A stretch of DNA of 20,936 nucleotides from Candidatus Portnoyibacteriota bacterium (lineage in GTDB: Bacteria > Patescibacteriota > Minisyncoccia > Portnoybacterales > GWB1-42-6), in the NCBI GenBank assembly GCA_028717445.1, contig JAQUNU010000007.1:1-20936 (forward strand), read 5' to 3'. Within the stretch, counting starts at the first letter, position 1; every line of letters begins with the position of its first letter. A program made the translations under genes and the position numbers. The notes beneath the pieces were generated by a model that saw only the letters and a list, made by a program, of their open reading frames with translations, was not told the DNA's origin and searched no databases. This document shows, one piece after another, positions 7,429 to 13,886 of this stretch.

Positions 7429-7701
7429 ATGACCAAAGACCAATTAATAGAATCAGTCGCAAGTAAATGCGCTTGCTCAAAGAAAGCGGCCAGCGATTGC
7501 GTTGATGCGATATTGGACGGGATTACTGCCGCTCTACAAAAAGGCGATAAAGTTGTTTTCACCGGATTTGGCGCTTTCCAGGTTTCAAAGAGAGCGGCCA
7601 GGCAAGGCGTTAATCCCAAAACCGGCGAAAAGATTCAGATCAAGGCCATGACCGTTCCTAAATTCAAAGCCGGTAAAGCTTTGAAAGATGCTGTCAAATA
7701 G
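7429..7701 (+). CDS. HU family DNA-binding protein
   Basis: A 90-residue histone-like protein that bends DNA as a dimer. It begins MTKDQLIESVASK and carries the HU/IHF signature GFGAFQVSKRAARQGVNPKT (about residues 46-65). The beta-arm tip is near NPKTGEKIQIKA, and the C-terminus ends FKAGKALKDAVK. HU and IHF subunits are hard to separate by eye, but a single copy with this arm is most HU-like. It is the last gene of the plus-strand block and is followed at once by a strong terminator. Confidence 0.95.
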   Translation: MTKDQLIESVASKCACSKKAASDCVDAILDGITAALQKGDKVVFTGFGAFQVSKRAARQGVNPKTGEKIQIKAMTVPKFKAGKALKDAVK

Positions 7702-7707
7702 ACTTAT

Positions 7708-7750
7708 TTGCAAAACAAAAAACCCCGGGAAGGGGTTTTTTGTTTTGCAA
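7708..7750. terminator. Bidirectional Rho-independent terminator between the HU gene and the tRNA cluster
   Basis: A perfect 19-bp stem (7708-7726 and 7732-7750) with a GGGAA loop has CCCC/GGGG at its tip and A-runs and T-runs on the outer arms. T-rich tracts therefore follow the G/C core on both strands. It lies between convergent transcription units: the HU gene on plus and the four-tRNA cluster on minus. Confidence 0.9.
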
Positions 7751-7838
7751 TGAGCGGGTATCCTTCGCTAAAGCTACGGAATGCCTGGCTCAATTTTTTT
7801 GGTTTTGTGCCCTCGTCAAAGCGGAATCATTCCGTAGC
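7750..7838. repeat. Inverted repeat and copies of tRNA-Gly flanking sequence
   Basis: GCTACGGAATG at 7773-7783 is the exact reverse complement of CATTCCGTAGC at 7828-7838. In addition ATGAGCGGG (7750-7758) recurs at 7853-7861, the 3' edge of tRNA-Gly, and CCTTCGCTAAAGCT (7762-7775) recurs at 7927-7940, its 5' edge. An open frame crosses this area but is built of these repeats and the terminator and is not taken as a gene. Confidence 0.6.
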
Positions 7839-7855
7839 CTTGGCGGAACATGATG

Positions 7856-7921
<66 letters not shown>

Positions 7922-7927
<6 letters not shown>

Positions 7928-7949
7928 CTTCGCTAAAGCTTCGGCGGGC
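7922..7949. repeat. Palindrome overlapping the 5' end of tRNA-Gly
   Basis: GCCCGCC at 7922-7928 pairs with GGCGGGC at 7943-7949 around TTCGCTAAAGCTTC. Six bases of the left arm are the tRNA-Gly acceptor stem, so in a precursor RNA this stem would compete with tRNA folding. The 14-base core is shared with 7762-7775, suggesting a dispersed intergenic repeat. Confidence 0.6.
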
Positions 7950-7984
7950 AGGCCCGCTTAACTTTAGAGGCTGATTTTTACCTG

Positions 7985-8057
7985 TGCCGGGGCTCGGAGT
8001 TGAACCGAGATCTCAGCTTTTTCAGAGCCGCGCCGTAACCGCCTTGGCTACCCCGGC
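7985..8057 (-). tRNA. tRNA-Phe (anticodon GAA)
   Basis: The acceptor is GCCGGGG/CCCCGGC with discriminator A. Anticodon stem CGGCT/AGCTG encloses loop CTGAAAA, giving anticodon GAA after U33. The T-arm is CTCGG-TTCAACT-CCGAG. CCA is not encoded. It lies 57 bases upstream (in transcription) of tRNA-Gly. Confidence 0.95.
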
Positions 8058-8070
8058 GCTCTTATCGTTG

Positions 8071-8144
8071 TGGGCGCTTGAGGATTCGAACCCCAGGCCT
8101 ACTCGGTGTAAACGAGTCGCTCTAACCAACTGAGCTAAGCGCCC
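8071..8144 (-). tRNA. tRNA-Val (anticodon UAC)
   Basis: The acceptor is GGGCGCT/AGCGCCC with discriminator A. The D-arm is GCTC-AGTTGGTTA-GAGC, and anticodon stem ACTCG/CGAGT encloses TTTACAC. The T-arm carries GTTCGAATC. CCA is not encoded. It is separated from tRNA-Phe by 13 bases, so the two are surely co-transcribed. Confidence 0.95.
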
Positions 8145-8149
8145 TTCTT

Positions 8150-8234
8150 AGCTTATGGCCAATAGCAAATGGCTTATGGTCAGAGAGTTTTGCTTTTATT
8201 TTTGCTATAAGCTATCGGCTATGCGCCATAGGCT
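8150..8234. repeat. Imperfect inverted repeat between tRNA-Val and tRNA-Leu
   Basis: The left arm 8150-8179 (starting AGCTTATGGCCAATAGC) is similar to the reverse complement of 8204-8234 (starting AGCCTATGGCGCATAGC). Most of the roughly 30 positions match. The loop is T-rich. On the RNA it would form a long stem between the two tRNAs, either as a processing spacer or as a dispersed repeat. Confidence 0.55.
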
Positions 8235-8239
8235 CGAAG

Positions 8240-8323
8240 TGCGCGGGAGAGGACTCGAACCTCCACGTCCGTGAGGACACAGGCACCTCAAGCCTGCCTG
8301 GCTGCCAATTACAGCACCCGCGC
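8240..8323 (-). tRNA. tRNA-Leu (anticodon GAG)
   Basis: A class II tRNA with acceptor GCGCGGG/CCCGCGC and discriminator A. Anticodon stem CAGGC/GCCTG encloses TTGAGGT. The long variable arm is GTCC-TCAC-GGAC and the T-arm is GGAGG-TTCGAGT-CCTCT. CCA is not encoded and there is no intron. The first 15 bases double as the last codons and stop of the upstream LAGLIDADG frame. A GCGC at 8328-8331 just outside the 5' end could pair with the acceptor GCGC across an AAAA loop. Confidence 0.95.
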
Positions 8324-8980
8324 TTTTGCGCAATTATGTTTATCTTCTATTTTTAAGGCCTGTTTGATTTTTGACAATTTTCTGGATAAGCAAATCGCTT
8401 TTTCATTATAATACATCTTTTGGATTAATTTCAAGGATTCTTGCTTGGCATATTTAAGCTGTATAACGCTGCTTTTTGCGGCTTTAGTCATATGTCCTTT
8501 TGCGCCTGTCGATTTTGAAATTTGGCTCTGAAGCCAAAGGATATGGTTTTGGCTGGCTGATGTAAATTCCAAATAAAACATAAAACTGGATTTCCACCGT
8601 TTATCCCAATAAGAGTAGAAAGAGCCGTCTCCATCATAGTGTCCGCGCAAAAAATCAAAAAAGTATTTGATGGGGATTTTCAGGGAAGAGAGAGTTTTTG
8701 TTTTGGCCGGAAATAGCCCAATTTTAATTAAAAATCTGTAGAAATTAATATCGCCAAATTGGATATGCCCGGTTTTTTTGCCCGTGAATCCGGATATTTT
8801 TTGCCCTATTTTTACGGAAATACCCAAGCATTCCATAAGATTTAAAAGCTGGTCTTTGTCTTTTGACGTTAATTCGATATGGCGTCCGTCTTTAGAAAGA
8901 CAGCCATCGGTAGTTAGAAGCCCAACGGCATATGCCATATTTGGCGACCATTTAACAGTAATTTTATTAAGTGGTTTCAT
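8309..8980 (-). CDS. LAGLIDADG-type homing endonuclease, free-standing
   Basis: From the ATG at 8980 the product has 223 residues; a TTG at 9010 would add ten. Two degenerate LAGLIDADG helices are visible: MAYAVGLLTTDGCLSKDG near the N-terminus and FFDFLRGHYDGDGSFYSYW near the middle, each with the acidic residue expected at the active site. Conserved flanking elements (HIELTSKDKDQLLNLMECLG, FYLEFTSASQNHILWLQSQI) fit the two-repeat monomeric endonuclease fold. Such enzymes usually sit in introns or inteins, but no interrupted gene surrounds this one. It lies between rplS and tRNA-Leu, and its stop codon (8309-8311) is within the tRNA. DNA cleavage is inferred from the family. Confidence 0.88.
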   Translation of the reverse strand: MKPLNKITVKWSPNMAYAVGLLTTDGCLSKDGRHIELTSKDKDQLLNLMECLGISVKIGQKISGFTGKKTGHIQFGDINFYRFLIKIGLFPAKTKTLSSLKIPIKYFFDFLRGHYDGDGSFYSYWDKRWKSSFMFYLEFTSASQNHILWLQSQISKSTGAKGHMTKAAKSSVIQLKYAKQESLKLIQKMYYNEKAICLSRKLSKIKQALKIEDKHNCAKARVL

Positions 8981-9081
8981 CAAGATAATAGCGTATACCA
9001 ATGATAACAAAAAATAAAAATCAGAAAAATTCCGATTTTTATTATTTTAAGCTTATTCTATTTTTTCTCGTCTGCCTGAAT

Positions 9082-9441
9082 TTAGGCGACTTCTGGCTCA
9101 ATGGCGGCCATTGCCTTGTTTTTCATCTTAGCCTGTTTGCCGAATCGTCCGCGCAGATAATAAAGCTTTGAGCGTCTGACTTTTGTTCCCCTGATAACTT
9201 CGATTTTTTGGATTGAGGGCGAATGGATAGGAAAGACGCGTTCGGCGGCAATATCGCCGAAAATCTTTCTGACGGTTATGGTTCCATTGATGCCATCGCC
9301 GTGTTTTTTGGCAATAATCAGGCCTTCGAAAGGCTGGACTCTTTCTTTATTGCCTTCTTTAATTTTTTGATGCACGACAACAACCTGGCCGGGTTTCAGA
9401 TCGGGCAAATCTTTTTTGAGTTGTTCTTGAGTAATATTCAT
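9082..9441 (-). CDS. rplS: 50S ribosomal protein bL19
   Basis: bL19 sits at the 30S-50S interface. The 119 residues carry the family core: LKPGQVVVVHQKIKEGNKER, then QPFEGLIIAKKHGDG, TITVRKIFGDIAAERVFPIH and the basic end KVRRSKLYYLRGRFGKQAK. A short Ala/Glu tail follows. The usual neighbours (rpsP, rimM, trmD) are absent from the window, so the operon is dispersed here. A good promoter lies 80-105 bases upstream. The gene is followed by a weak A/T hairpin (about 9014-9046) and then the LAGLIDADG gene. Confidence 0.97.
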   Translation of the reverse strand: MNITQEQLKKDLPDLKPGQVVVVHQKIKEGNKERVQPFEGLIIAKKHGDGINGTITVRKIFGDIAAERVFPIHSPSIQKIEVIRGTKVRRSKLYYLRGRFGKQAKMKNKAMAAIEPEVA

Positions 9442-9518
9442 ATTTTACAATTTATTATGCGAATTTGCGATAAATTAAAAGCTCCTATGGATTAAAGAGG
9501 AGATTTATTTACCTAATT

Positions 9519-9547
9519 AATATAGCATTAACTTAAGATTTTTTCAA
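9519..9547 (-). promoter_or_regulatory. Promoter of rplS
   Basis: On the minus strand TTGAAA (plus positions 9542-9547) and TATATT (9519-9524) are separated by exactly 17 bases, with a TG one base before the -10 box (extended -10). Transcription would start near 9512, giving a leader of about 70 bases before rplS. The -35 element lies inside the last codons of rluD. Confidence 0.65.
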
Positions 9548-10450
9548 TACCTCCAGAATGGATTCAAGATCAGAGGGCAGAGGACTCGAAAAGAGCTTTC
9601 TTTGGTCGCTGGGCAGGGTTATTTTAAGTTCGGTCGCATGCAAAAAATGTCGTTTTAAACCCAAGGGTAAGGGTTTGTTTTTTGGACCGTATTTTTTATC
9701 TCCGGCCACCGGGTTGCCAATCCAGGCCAAATGGACGCGGATCTGGTGCAGGCGGCCGGTTTTGGGCATAGCTTCAATCAAAGAAAAACCAGGATATTCT
9801 TCCAAGACTTTTAAAAAAGTTATGGCATTTTTTCCTTCTTTTTGGGTAACTTTTTGTTTGGTTGGATCGGAACTCGATCGGGCGATGAAAGTTGAGATTT
9901 CGCCTTCTTTTTGTTCCATTTTACCGACCACCAAAGCTAGGTATTTTTTTTCAACTTTTCCTTCCTGAAATTGTTTTTTTAAGAATTCGAAAGCGGAATT
10001 ATTTTTAGCCACGACCATTAAACCGGAAGTATCTTTATCCAGGCGATGAACGATGCTTGGGCGGGTTGGATCGTCGCCAACCTCTTTGAGCAGGGGATAG
10101 CGGGCCAGAATTCCATTAACTAGCGTGCCGCTCTTTTGCGATTCGCTTGGATGCACAGTCAGGCCGGCCGGCTTATCAATGACAAGAACGTCATCGTCTT
10201 CGTAAATGACTTTGAATTTTATGGAGCTATCCGGCTCGAGCGAAATTTTTTCCGGCGGCAGAATGTCGGCTTCTATCTTGTCGGTTTCTTTTAAAATATA
10301 GCTTGGTTTTTTGATCTCGCCGTTTACTAAAACCGCGCCGCTTTTGATCTGTTTCTGTATGTATGCGCGCGAAAAATCAGGATAATTTTCAAGCAGAAAT
10401 TTATCTATGCGCTGGCCGGCATTTTCTTTTGAAATGATGAATTTTGTCAT
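9533..10450 (-). CDS. rluD: RluA/RluD family 23S rRNA pseudouridine synthase
   Basis: From the ATG at 10450 (MTKFIISKENAGQRIDKFLL) the protein has 305 residues, a normal RluD length. An S4 RNA-binding domain covers about 10-60. The catalytic domain includes VLVIDKPAGLTVHP (88-101) and the HRLDKDTSG motif at 135-143, with Asp138 as the catalytic residue. The later motifs GRLHQIRVHLAWIGNPVAGD and LHATEL are intact. The open frame extends 39 codons further upstream, but that part crosses a terminator and is non-homologous. The family isomerises uridines in rRNA; RluA, RluC and RluD subtypes cannot be separated with certainty by eye. Confidence 0.93.
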   Translation of the reverse strand: MTKFIISKENAGQRIDKFLLENYPDFSRAYIQKQIKSGAVLVNGEIKKPSYILKETDKIEADILPPEKISLEPDSSIKFKVIYEDDDVLVIDKPAGLTVHPSESQKSGTLVNGILARYPLLKEVGDDPTRPSIVHRLDKDTSGLMVVAKNNSAFEFLKKQFQEGKVEKKYLALVVGKMEQKEGEISTFIARSSSDPTKQKVTQKEGKNAITFLKVLEEYPGFSLIEAMPKTGRLHQIRVHLAWIGNPVAGDKKYGPKNKPLPLGLKRHFLHATELKITLPSDQRKLFSSPLPSDLESILEVLKKS

Positions 10451-10474
10451 CATTATCACTATAAAGTAAATGTT

Positions 10475-10512
10475 CTTAAAAAGAAATACCCGAGCCTCAG
10501 CGAGGCCCGGGT
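10475..10512 (-). terminator. Rho-independent terminator after the small-protein operon
   Basis: On the minus strand an 11-position G/C-rich stem with one mismatch (plus 10488-10498 with 10502-10512) is followed by a T-rich tract (plus 10475-10487). It lies 20 bases beyond the stop of the 61-residue gene and separates that operon from rluD. Confidence 0.85.
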
Positions 10513-10532
10513 GTGCTCGGGTGTACTTTGAA

Positions 10533-10718
10533 TTACCAATCATCATCCGGCAAAGCCGTGATGCCAAAATGCGGCGATTGTCTGATGGCCTCTTGGGGCA
10601 GTGCGCCAGAATCGATCATGAGCTCTTTGAAACCTTTTATTGCCCCGGGAGTCACTTCTCCTTTTTTCAACTCTTCGGCGATCTTCGCCGCGATCTCCAG
10701 CCGTTTTTTTTCTTCCAT
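10533..10718 (-). CDS. Small hypothetical protein, 61 residues
   Basis: The frame starts MEEKKRLEIAAKIAEELKKG and ends HFGITALPDDDW. The ATG is preceded by AAAGGGAG at a good distance, and that SD overlaps the stop region of the zinc-ribbon gene before it. The first half looks like a charged helix; the second half is Pro/Asp-rich with no motif I recognise. There are no membrane segments or cysteines. Translation coupling, the SD and the terminator right after it argue that it is real. Function unknown. Confidence 0.7.
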   Translation of the reverse strand: MEEKKRLEIAAKIAEELKKGEVTPGAIKGFKELMIDSGALPQEAIRQSPHFGITALPDDDW

Positions 10719-10730
10719 CTTTTTCTCCCT

Positions 10731-10910
10731 TTAGCCGTTTATTTGTCCTTGATCGAATGTTTTTCCGCAGATTTGGCATTCAAAAACGCGGACGCCTTCG
10801 TCTGGTTCAGTGATGTCTTTGAGCCTTCCGCCGCAAAGTGGGCATTTTCTGTTGCCGCTGAATGTAAGTGTTTTTACTCTATGCCCTAGTGGAACATGAT
10901 TATCTTTCAT
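10731..10910 (-). CDS. Small zinc-ribbon protein, 59 residues
   Basis: The ATG at 10910 opens a 59-codon frame ending in TAA at 10731-10733. The product starts MKDNHVPLGHRVKTLTFSGN and contains two CxxC knuckles, CPLCGG and CQICGK, about 20 residues apart, the pattern of a zinc ribbon or rubredoxin-like fold. The SD is AAGGAGGT, unusually strong for this window and near-perfect against anti-SD. The gene starts 29 bases after the deacetylase stop and ends 12 bases before the 61-residue gene. A regulatory or nucleic-acid-binding role is possible but unproven. Confidence 0.78.
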   Translation of the reverse strand: MKDNHVPLGHRVKTLTFSGNRKCPLCGGRLKDITEPDEGVRVFECQICGKTFDQGQING

Positions 10911-10939
10911 TCGGATACCTCCTTAAAAGGAACTCTTTA

Positions 10940-11725
10940 TTACTTCAATCCTTCGCTCAAGTTGACTATTTTATACCCCTGTTCTTCTATTTCTGTAAAG
11001 ACTTCGTCCAGAATTTGTCCGGTGATATTGTCGCCGATGTGCATCAGGATGATTGAGCCGTTCTTCAAATTTGAGAGGATGCGGTCTTTCGTTTGTTCGG
11101 TGGTTTTCTCGGGCATCCAATCAAGTGCGTCTAACGTCCAGAAAACAGACTGATAGCCTTCATTCTGCGCCACTTCCAGAACGTGCGCATTGCGGTCGCC
11201 GTAGGGCGGCCGGAAGAAGGGCCTGGTATCTTTGTTGGTCAGGCTTTTAATCACATCATCAACTTTGGTGAATTCTTCTTTGATTTGTTCATCTGAAATT
11301 TGCGTGAGATACGGATGGGAGTAGGTGTGGTTGAAAATCTCATGTCCGTCCGCCGCCGCTTGTTTGATGAAATTAGGATATTTTTCGGCGAATTTGCCCG
11401 TGGCAAAAAAAGTGGCTTTAACGTCGTGTTTTGCCGTGATCTCCAAAATTTTCTCTCCCGAATTGATTCCCGAGCCGCCGTCAAAAGTAAAAATAATCTG
11501 TTTTTTGTTGGGATTGCCGCGGGAAATTTCGCCTTCAATTTTGAACAGGGGAGTAGAGGTGGAAATTTCGTTTTCGGTGGCTGGCAGGTTTGTCGAAAAG
11601 TTTTCCGGCTGATTTGGAATAATCGGCTCATTATTTTTTTGCGAACGATAATAAAAAATAACCGCCAAACAAACGATGGCGGCCAGCGCGAGAATTACGG
11701 AGGTGATAAAAGTTTTTGATTTCAT
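10940..11725 (-). CDS. Membrane-anchored polysaccharide deacetylase (NodB domain)
   Basis: From the ATG at 11725 (MKSKTFITSVILALAAIVCL) the product has 261 residues. An N-terminal signal anchor covers about 7-26, then a Ser/Thr/Asn-rich linker to about 75, then a NodB homology domain. Motifs are FTFDGGSG (79-86, Asp82), HTYSHPYL with His133 and His137, RPPYGDRN (172-179), TLDALDW and ILMHIGDN (His229). The family removes acetyl groups from peptidoglycan or other polysaccharides outside the cell. The usual TFDDG second Asp, a metal ligand, is Gly83 here. The longer open frame would start inside tRNA-Val and is rejected. Confidence 0.9.
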   Translation of the reverse strand: MKSKTFITSVILALAAIVCLAVIFYYRSQKNNEPIIPNQPENFSTNLPATENEISTSTPLFKIEGEISRGNPNKKQIIFTFDGGSGINSGEKILEITAKHDVKATFFATGKFAEKYPNFIKQAAADGHEIFNHTYSHPYLTQISDEQIKEEFTKVDDVIKSLTNKDTRPFFRPPYGDRNAHVLEVAQNEGYQSVFWTLDALDWMPEKTTEQTKDRILSNLKNGSIILMHIGDNITGQILDEVFTEIEEQGYKIVNLSEGLK

Positions 11726-11733
11726 TTTTTTTG

Positions 11734-11805
11734 TGGGCGATAGAGGGATTGAACCTCTGGCCTTTCCCATGTCAAGGGAACGCTCTACCACTGAGCTAAT
11801 CGCCC
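11734..11805 (-). tRNA. tRNA-Val (anticodon GAC)
   Basis: The acceptor is GGGCGAT/ATCGCCC with discriminator A. The D-arm is GCTC-AGTGGTA-GAGC. Anticodon stem TTCCC/GGGAA encloses TTGACAT, and the T-arm is AGAGG-TTCAATC-CCTCT. No CCA is encoded. It ends 8 bases before the deacetylase ATG, so this tRNA and the mRNA are probably processed from one transcript. Confidence 0.95.
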
Positions 11806-11815
11806 CTCGCTGCGT

Positions 11816-11893
11816 TCGGGGTAAACCCTAAAATATTTCACTTCTTCCAGGATAAACCTTTAGAAAGTTTACCCCGAGCCCCCCTGGGGGGGC
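11816..11893. repeat. Palindromic spacer between tRNA-Ile and tRNA-Val
   Basis: TCGGGGTAAAC at 11816-11826 pairs exactly with GTTTACCCCGA at 11867-11877. It is followed at once by a G/C palindrome of GCCCCCC and GGGGGGC around T/G at 11878-11893. The whole spacer between the two tRNAs is therefore inverted-repeat DNA. Confidence 0.6.
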
Positions 11894-11899
11894 GAAGGG

Positions 11900-11972
11900 T
11901 GCGCGCGCTAGGATTCGAACCTAGAACCCCCGAGGTATAAGCTCGATGCTCTAACCGTTGAGCTACGCGCGC
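11900..11972 (-). tRNA. tRNA-Ile (anticodon UAU)
   Basis: The acceptor is GCGCGCG/CGCGCGC with discriminator A. The D-arm is GCTC-AACGGTTA-GAGC. Anticodon stem TCGAG/CTCGG (one wobble) encloses loop CTTATAC, and the T-arm is CTAGG-TTCGAAT-CCTAG. The anticodon UAU (plus 11937-11939) reads AUA directly. Most bacteria instead use a CAU tRNA whose C34 is converted to lysidine by TilS. It lies 39 bases after ftsH on the same strand. Confidence 0.93.
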
Positions 11973-12011
11973 TCGCCTCGGTTCGTATCTGCGAGACGGG
12001 CTGATTTATTA

Positions 12012-13835
12012 TTATTCTTCTTCTTTGATTATCTTCTCAAATTCTTCTTTTTCGATCGTTTCTTTTTCAAGCAGGCGGTTGGCCAGTTTATCAAGCAGAG
12101 GCCTTTTGGCGGTCAAGATTTCATGAGCGGTCTTCTGGGCGGTTTCGATGAATTTTGAAACTTCCTCGTCTATCTGCGCCGCCACTTTATCGGAATAATC
12201 TTTTTCCGTCACGATCTCTTTGCCGAGGAAGATCATTTCTTCTTGTTCTCCGAAAGTCCTGGCCCCCATTTTTTCACTCATGCCGTATCTCATGACCAGG
12301 CGTTGGGCCAGTTTTGTCGCCTGTTCAAGATCGTTGCTGGCGCCGGTGGTTAGTTCATTGAAAACAATTTTTTCAACCGTGTAGCCGGCTAGAAGCACGG
12401 CTAGTTCTTCAACGAATTCGGTTTTGGTGCGCAGGTGTTTATCTTCGGTCGGCAATTTCAAGGTGTATCCGGCGGCGCGGCCGCGGGAAATAATGGAAAT
12501 TTTTCTGACTACGTCCGTGTTGGGCAGGGAAGTGTTGACTAAAGCGTGGGCTGCTTCATGATAAGCGGCGATCTTTTTTTCTTTTTCACTGAAAACTAAA
12601 CTTTTTCTTTCTGGGCCAAGCAGAACTTTTTCAATTGAAGGAATAAGCTCCTCCATGGACATTTTGGCCAGATTTTTTTTAGCCGTCAAGATAGCCGCTT
12701 CATTCATTAGATTGGAAAGATCGGCGCCGGAAAATCCCGGCGTGCGCTCAGCGATCTGCCTGAAATCAACCTTTTTTTCAATCGGTTTGCCCTCGCTATG
12801 GATTTTTAAGATTTCCACCCGGTCGCCGATATCAGGTAAATCCAAGACCACCCGACGATCGAATCTGCCGGGTCGTAGCAATGCCGGATCAAGAATGTCC
12901 GGTCGGTTGGTGGCGGCCAAGATGATGACTTGGGTGTCCGGTTCAAATCCGTCCATTTCAACCAGGATTTGATTTAAGGTTTGTTCACGTTCGTCATGCC
13001 CTCCGCCTAAGCCCGCGCCCCGATGGCGACCAATGGCATCAAGTTCGTCGATAAAAAGGATGGCCGGCGCGCTCTTTTTGGCTTGGGCGAAAGTGTCGCG
13101 AACACGCGAGGCGCCGACGCCGACGAAAAGTTCGACGAATTCAGATCCGGAAATATGGAAGAAAGGAACGTTGGCTTCGCCGGAAACGGCCCTGGCCAAA
13201 AGAGTTTTGCCTGTGCCGGGCGGACCGATTAGAATAACTCCCTTAGGAATTCTCGCTCCAACCGCTTTGAATTTGGCTGGAAATTTCAAAAATTCGACCA
13301 CTTCCTGGAGTTCTTCCTTGGCTTCTTTTAATCCGGCCACGTCTTTAAAGGTGGTTTTTTGTTTTTTATCTTGAGGAGTTAACATTCGGACAAGCGAGCG
13401 CGTGAAGCCAAAGGCTTGCGTTGCTCCCTGGCGCGCCTGACGGAACATGAGCCAGAGAAAAAGCCCCATGATCAATAATGGGATAAGGTAAGGAAGAAGA
13501 GAGATAAGCAAATATTTCAAGGTTGAAGTGCTGACAATTTCGATCGGAACGCTTTGGAGCTTGCCCGTGTCCGCGTCCAAGTTTTTCAAACTTTCGATCA
13601 GGCCGGCTTCGGTTTCTTTTTGGTTGACCGCATTAGTCCCGTCTTTCAATTTGACGCTGACTTCCTGGCCGTTCACGGAAATTTTATCAATCTTTTCCTG
13701 GTTGATTCGATTTGCCAGTTCGCTCAGAGTTATTTTTTCCGGTTTTTGATTCTTTTCGGAAAAAAACGAAAAAATTGCTGAAACCGCCAAGAAGATCAGA
13801 ATGATAATGACTAGATTTTTGAATAGATTTTTCAT
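12012..13835 (-). CDS. ftsH: ATP-dependent zinc metalloprotease FtsH
   Basis: FtsH is a hexameric inner-membrane AAA+ protease for membrane and short-lived proteins. From the ATG at 13835 the product has 607 residues; an ATG three codons earlier is possible. By the longer numbering, transmembrane helices are at about 8-28 and 110-134. Walker A GPPGTGKT is at 207-214, the pore region FVELFVG at 236-242, Walker B ILFIDELDAIG at 262-272 and the second region of homology ATNRPDILDPALLRPGRFDR at 311-330. The zinc site HEAAH is at 429-433, where the common form is HEAGH, and the third ligand is in ASNDLEQAT. It follows rpsA with 42-51 bases between and precedes tRNA-Ile. Confidence 0.97.
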   Translation of the reverse strand: MKNLFKNLVIIILIFLAVSAIFSFFSEKNQKPEKITLSELANRINQEKIDKISVNGQEVSVKLKDGTNAVNQKETEAGLIESLKNLDADTGKLQSVPIEIVSTSTLKYLLISLLPYLIPLLIMGLFLWLMFRQARQGATQAFGFTRSLVRMLTPQDKKQKTTFKDVAGLKEAKEELQEVVEFLKFPAKFKAVGARIPKGVILIGPPGTGKTLLARAVSGEANVPFFHISGSEFVELFVGVGASRVRDTFAQAKKSAPAILFIDELDAIGRHRGAGLGGGHDEREQTLNQILVEMDGFEPDTQVIILAATNRPDILDPALLRPGRFDRRVVLDLPDIGDRVEILKIHSEGKPIEKKVDFRQIAERTPGFSGADLSNLMNEAAILTAKKNLAKMSMEELIPSIEKVLLGPERKSLVFSEKEKKIAAYHEAAHALVNTSLPNTDVVRKISIISRGRAAGYTLKLPTEDKHLRTKTEFVEELAVLLAGYTVEKIVFNELTTGASNDLEQATKLAQRLVMRYGMSEKMGARTFGEQEEMIFLGKEIVTEKDYSDKVAAQIDEEVSKFIETAQKTAHEILTAKRPLLDKLANRLLEKETIEKEEFEKIIKEEE

Positions 13836-13886
13836 TGTTAGCAAAGCGATTAGGGGAAAACGCCTTTATTAATTAGAAGGAAACAA

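Noticed and set aside
8240..9010. LAGLIDADG ORF lying within a tRNA intron
   Set aside because: The tRNA-Leu cloverleaf is complete and uninterrupted, and no second tRNA half is found upstream near 9010.
10451..10567. 39-codon N-terminal extension of the rluD frame
   Set aside because: It is non-homologous, crosses a Rho-independent terminator and overlaps the 61-residue gene; the ATG at 10450 starts the S4 domain properly.
11726..11791. 22-codon N-terminal extension of the deacetylase frame
   Set aside because: It lies inside tRNA-Val(GAC); the ATG at 11725 begins a normal signal anchor.
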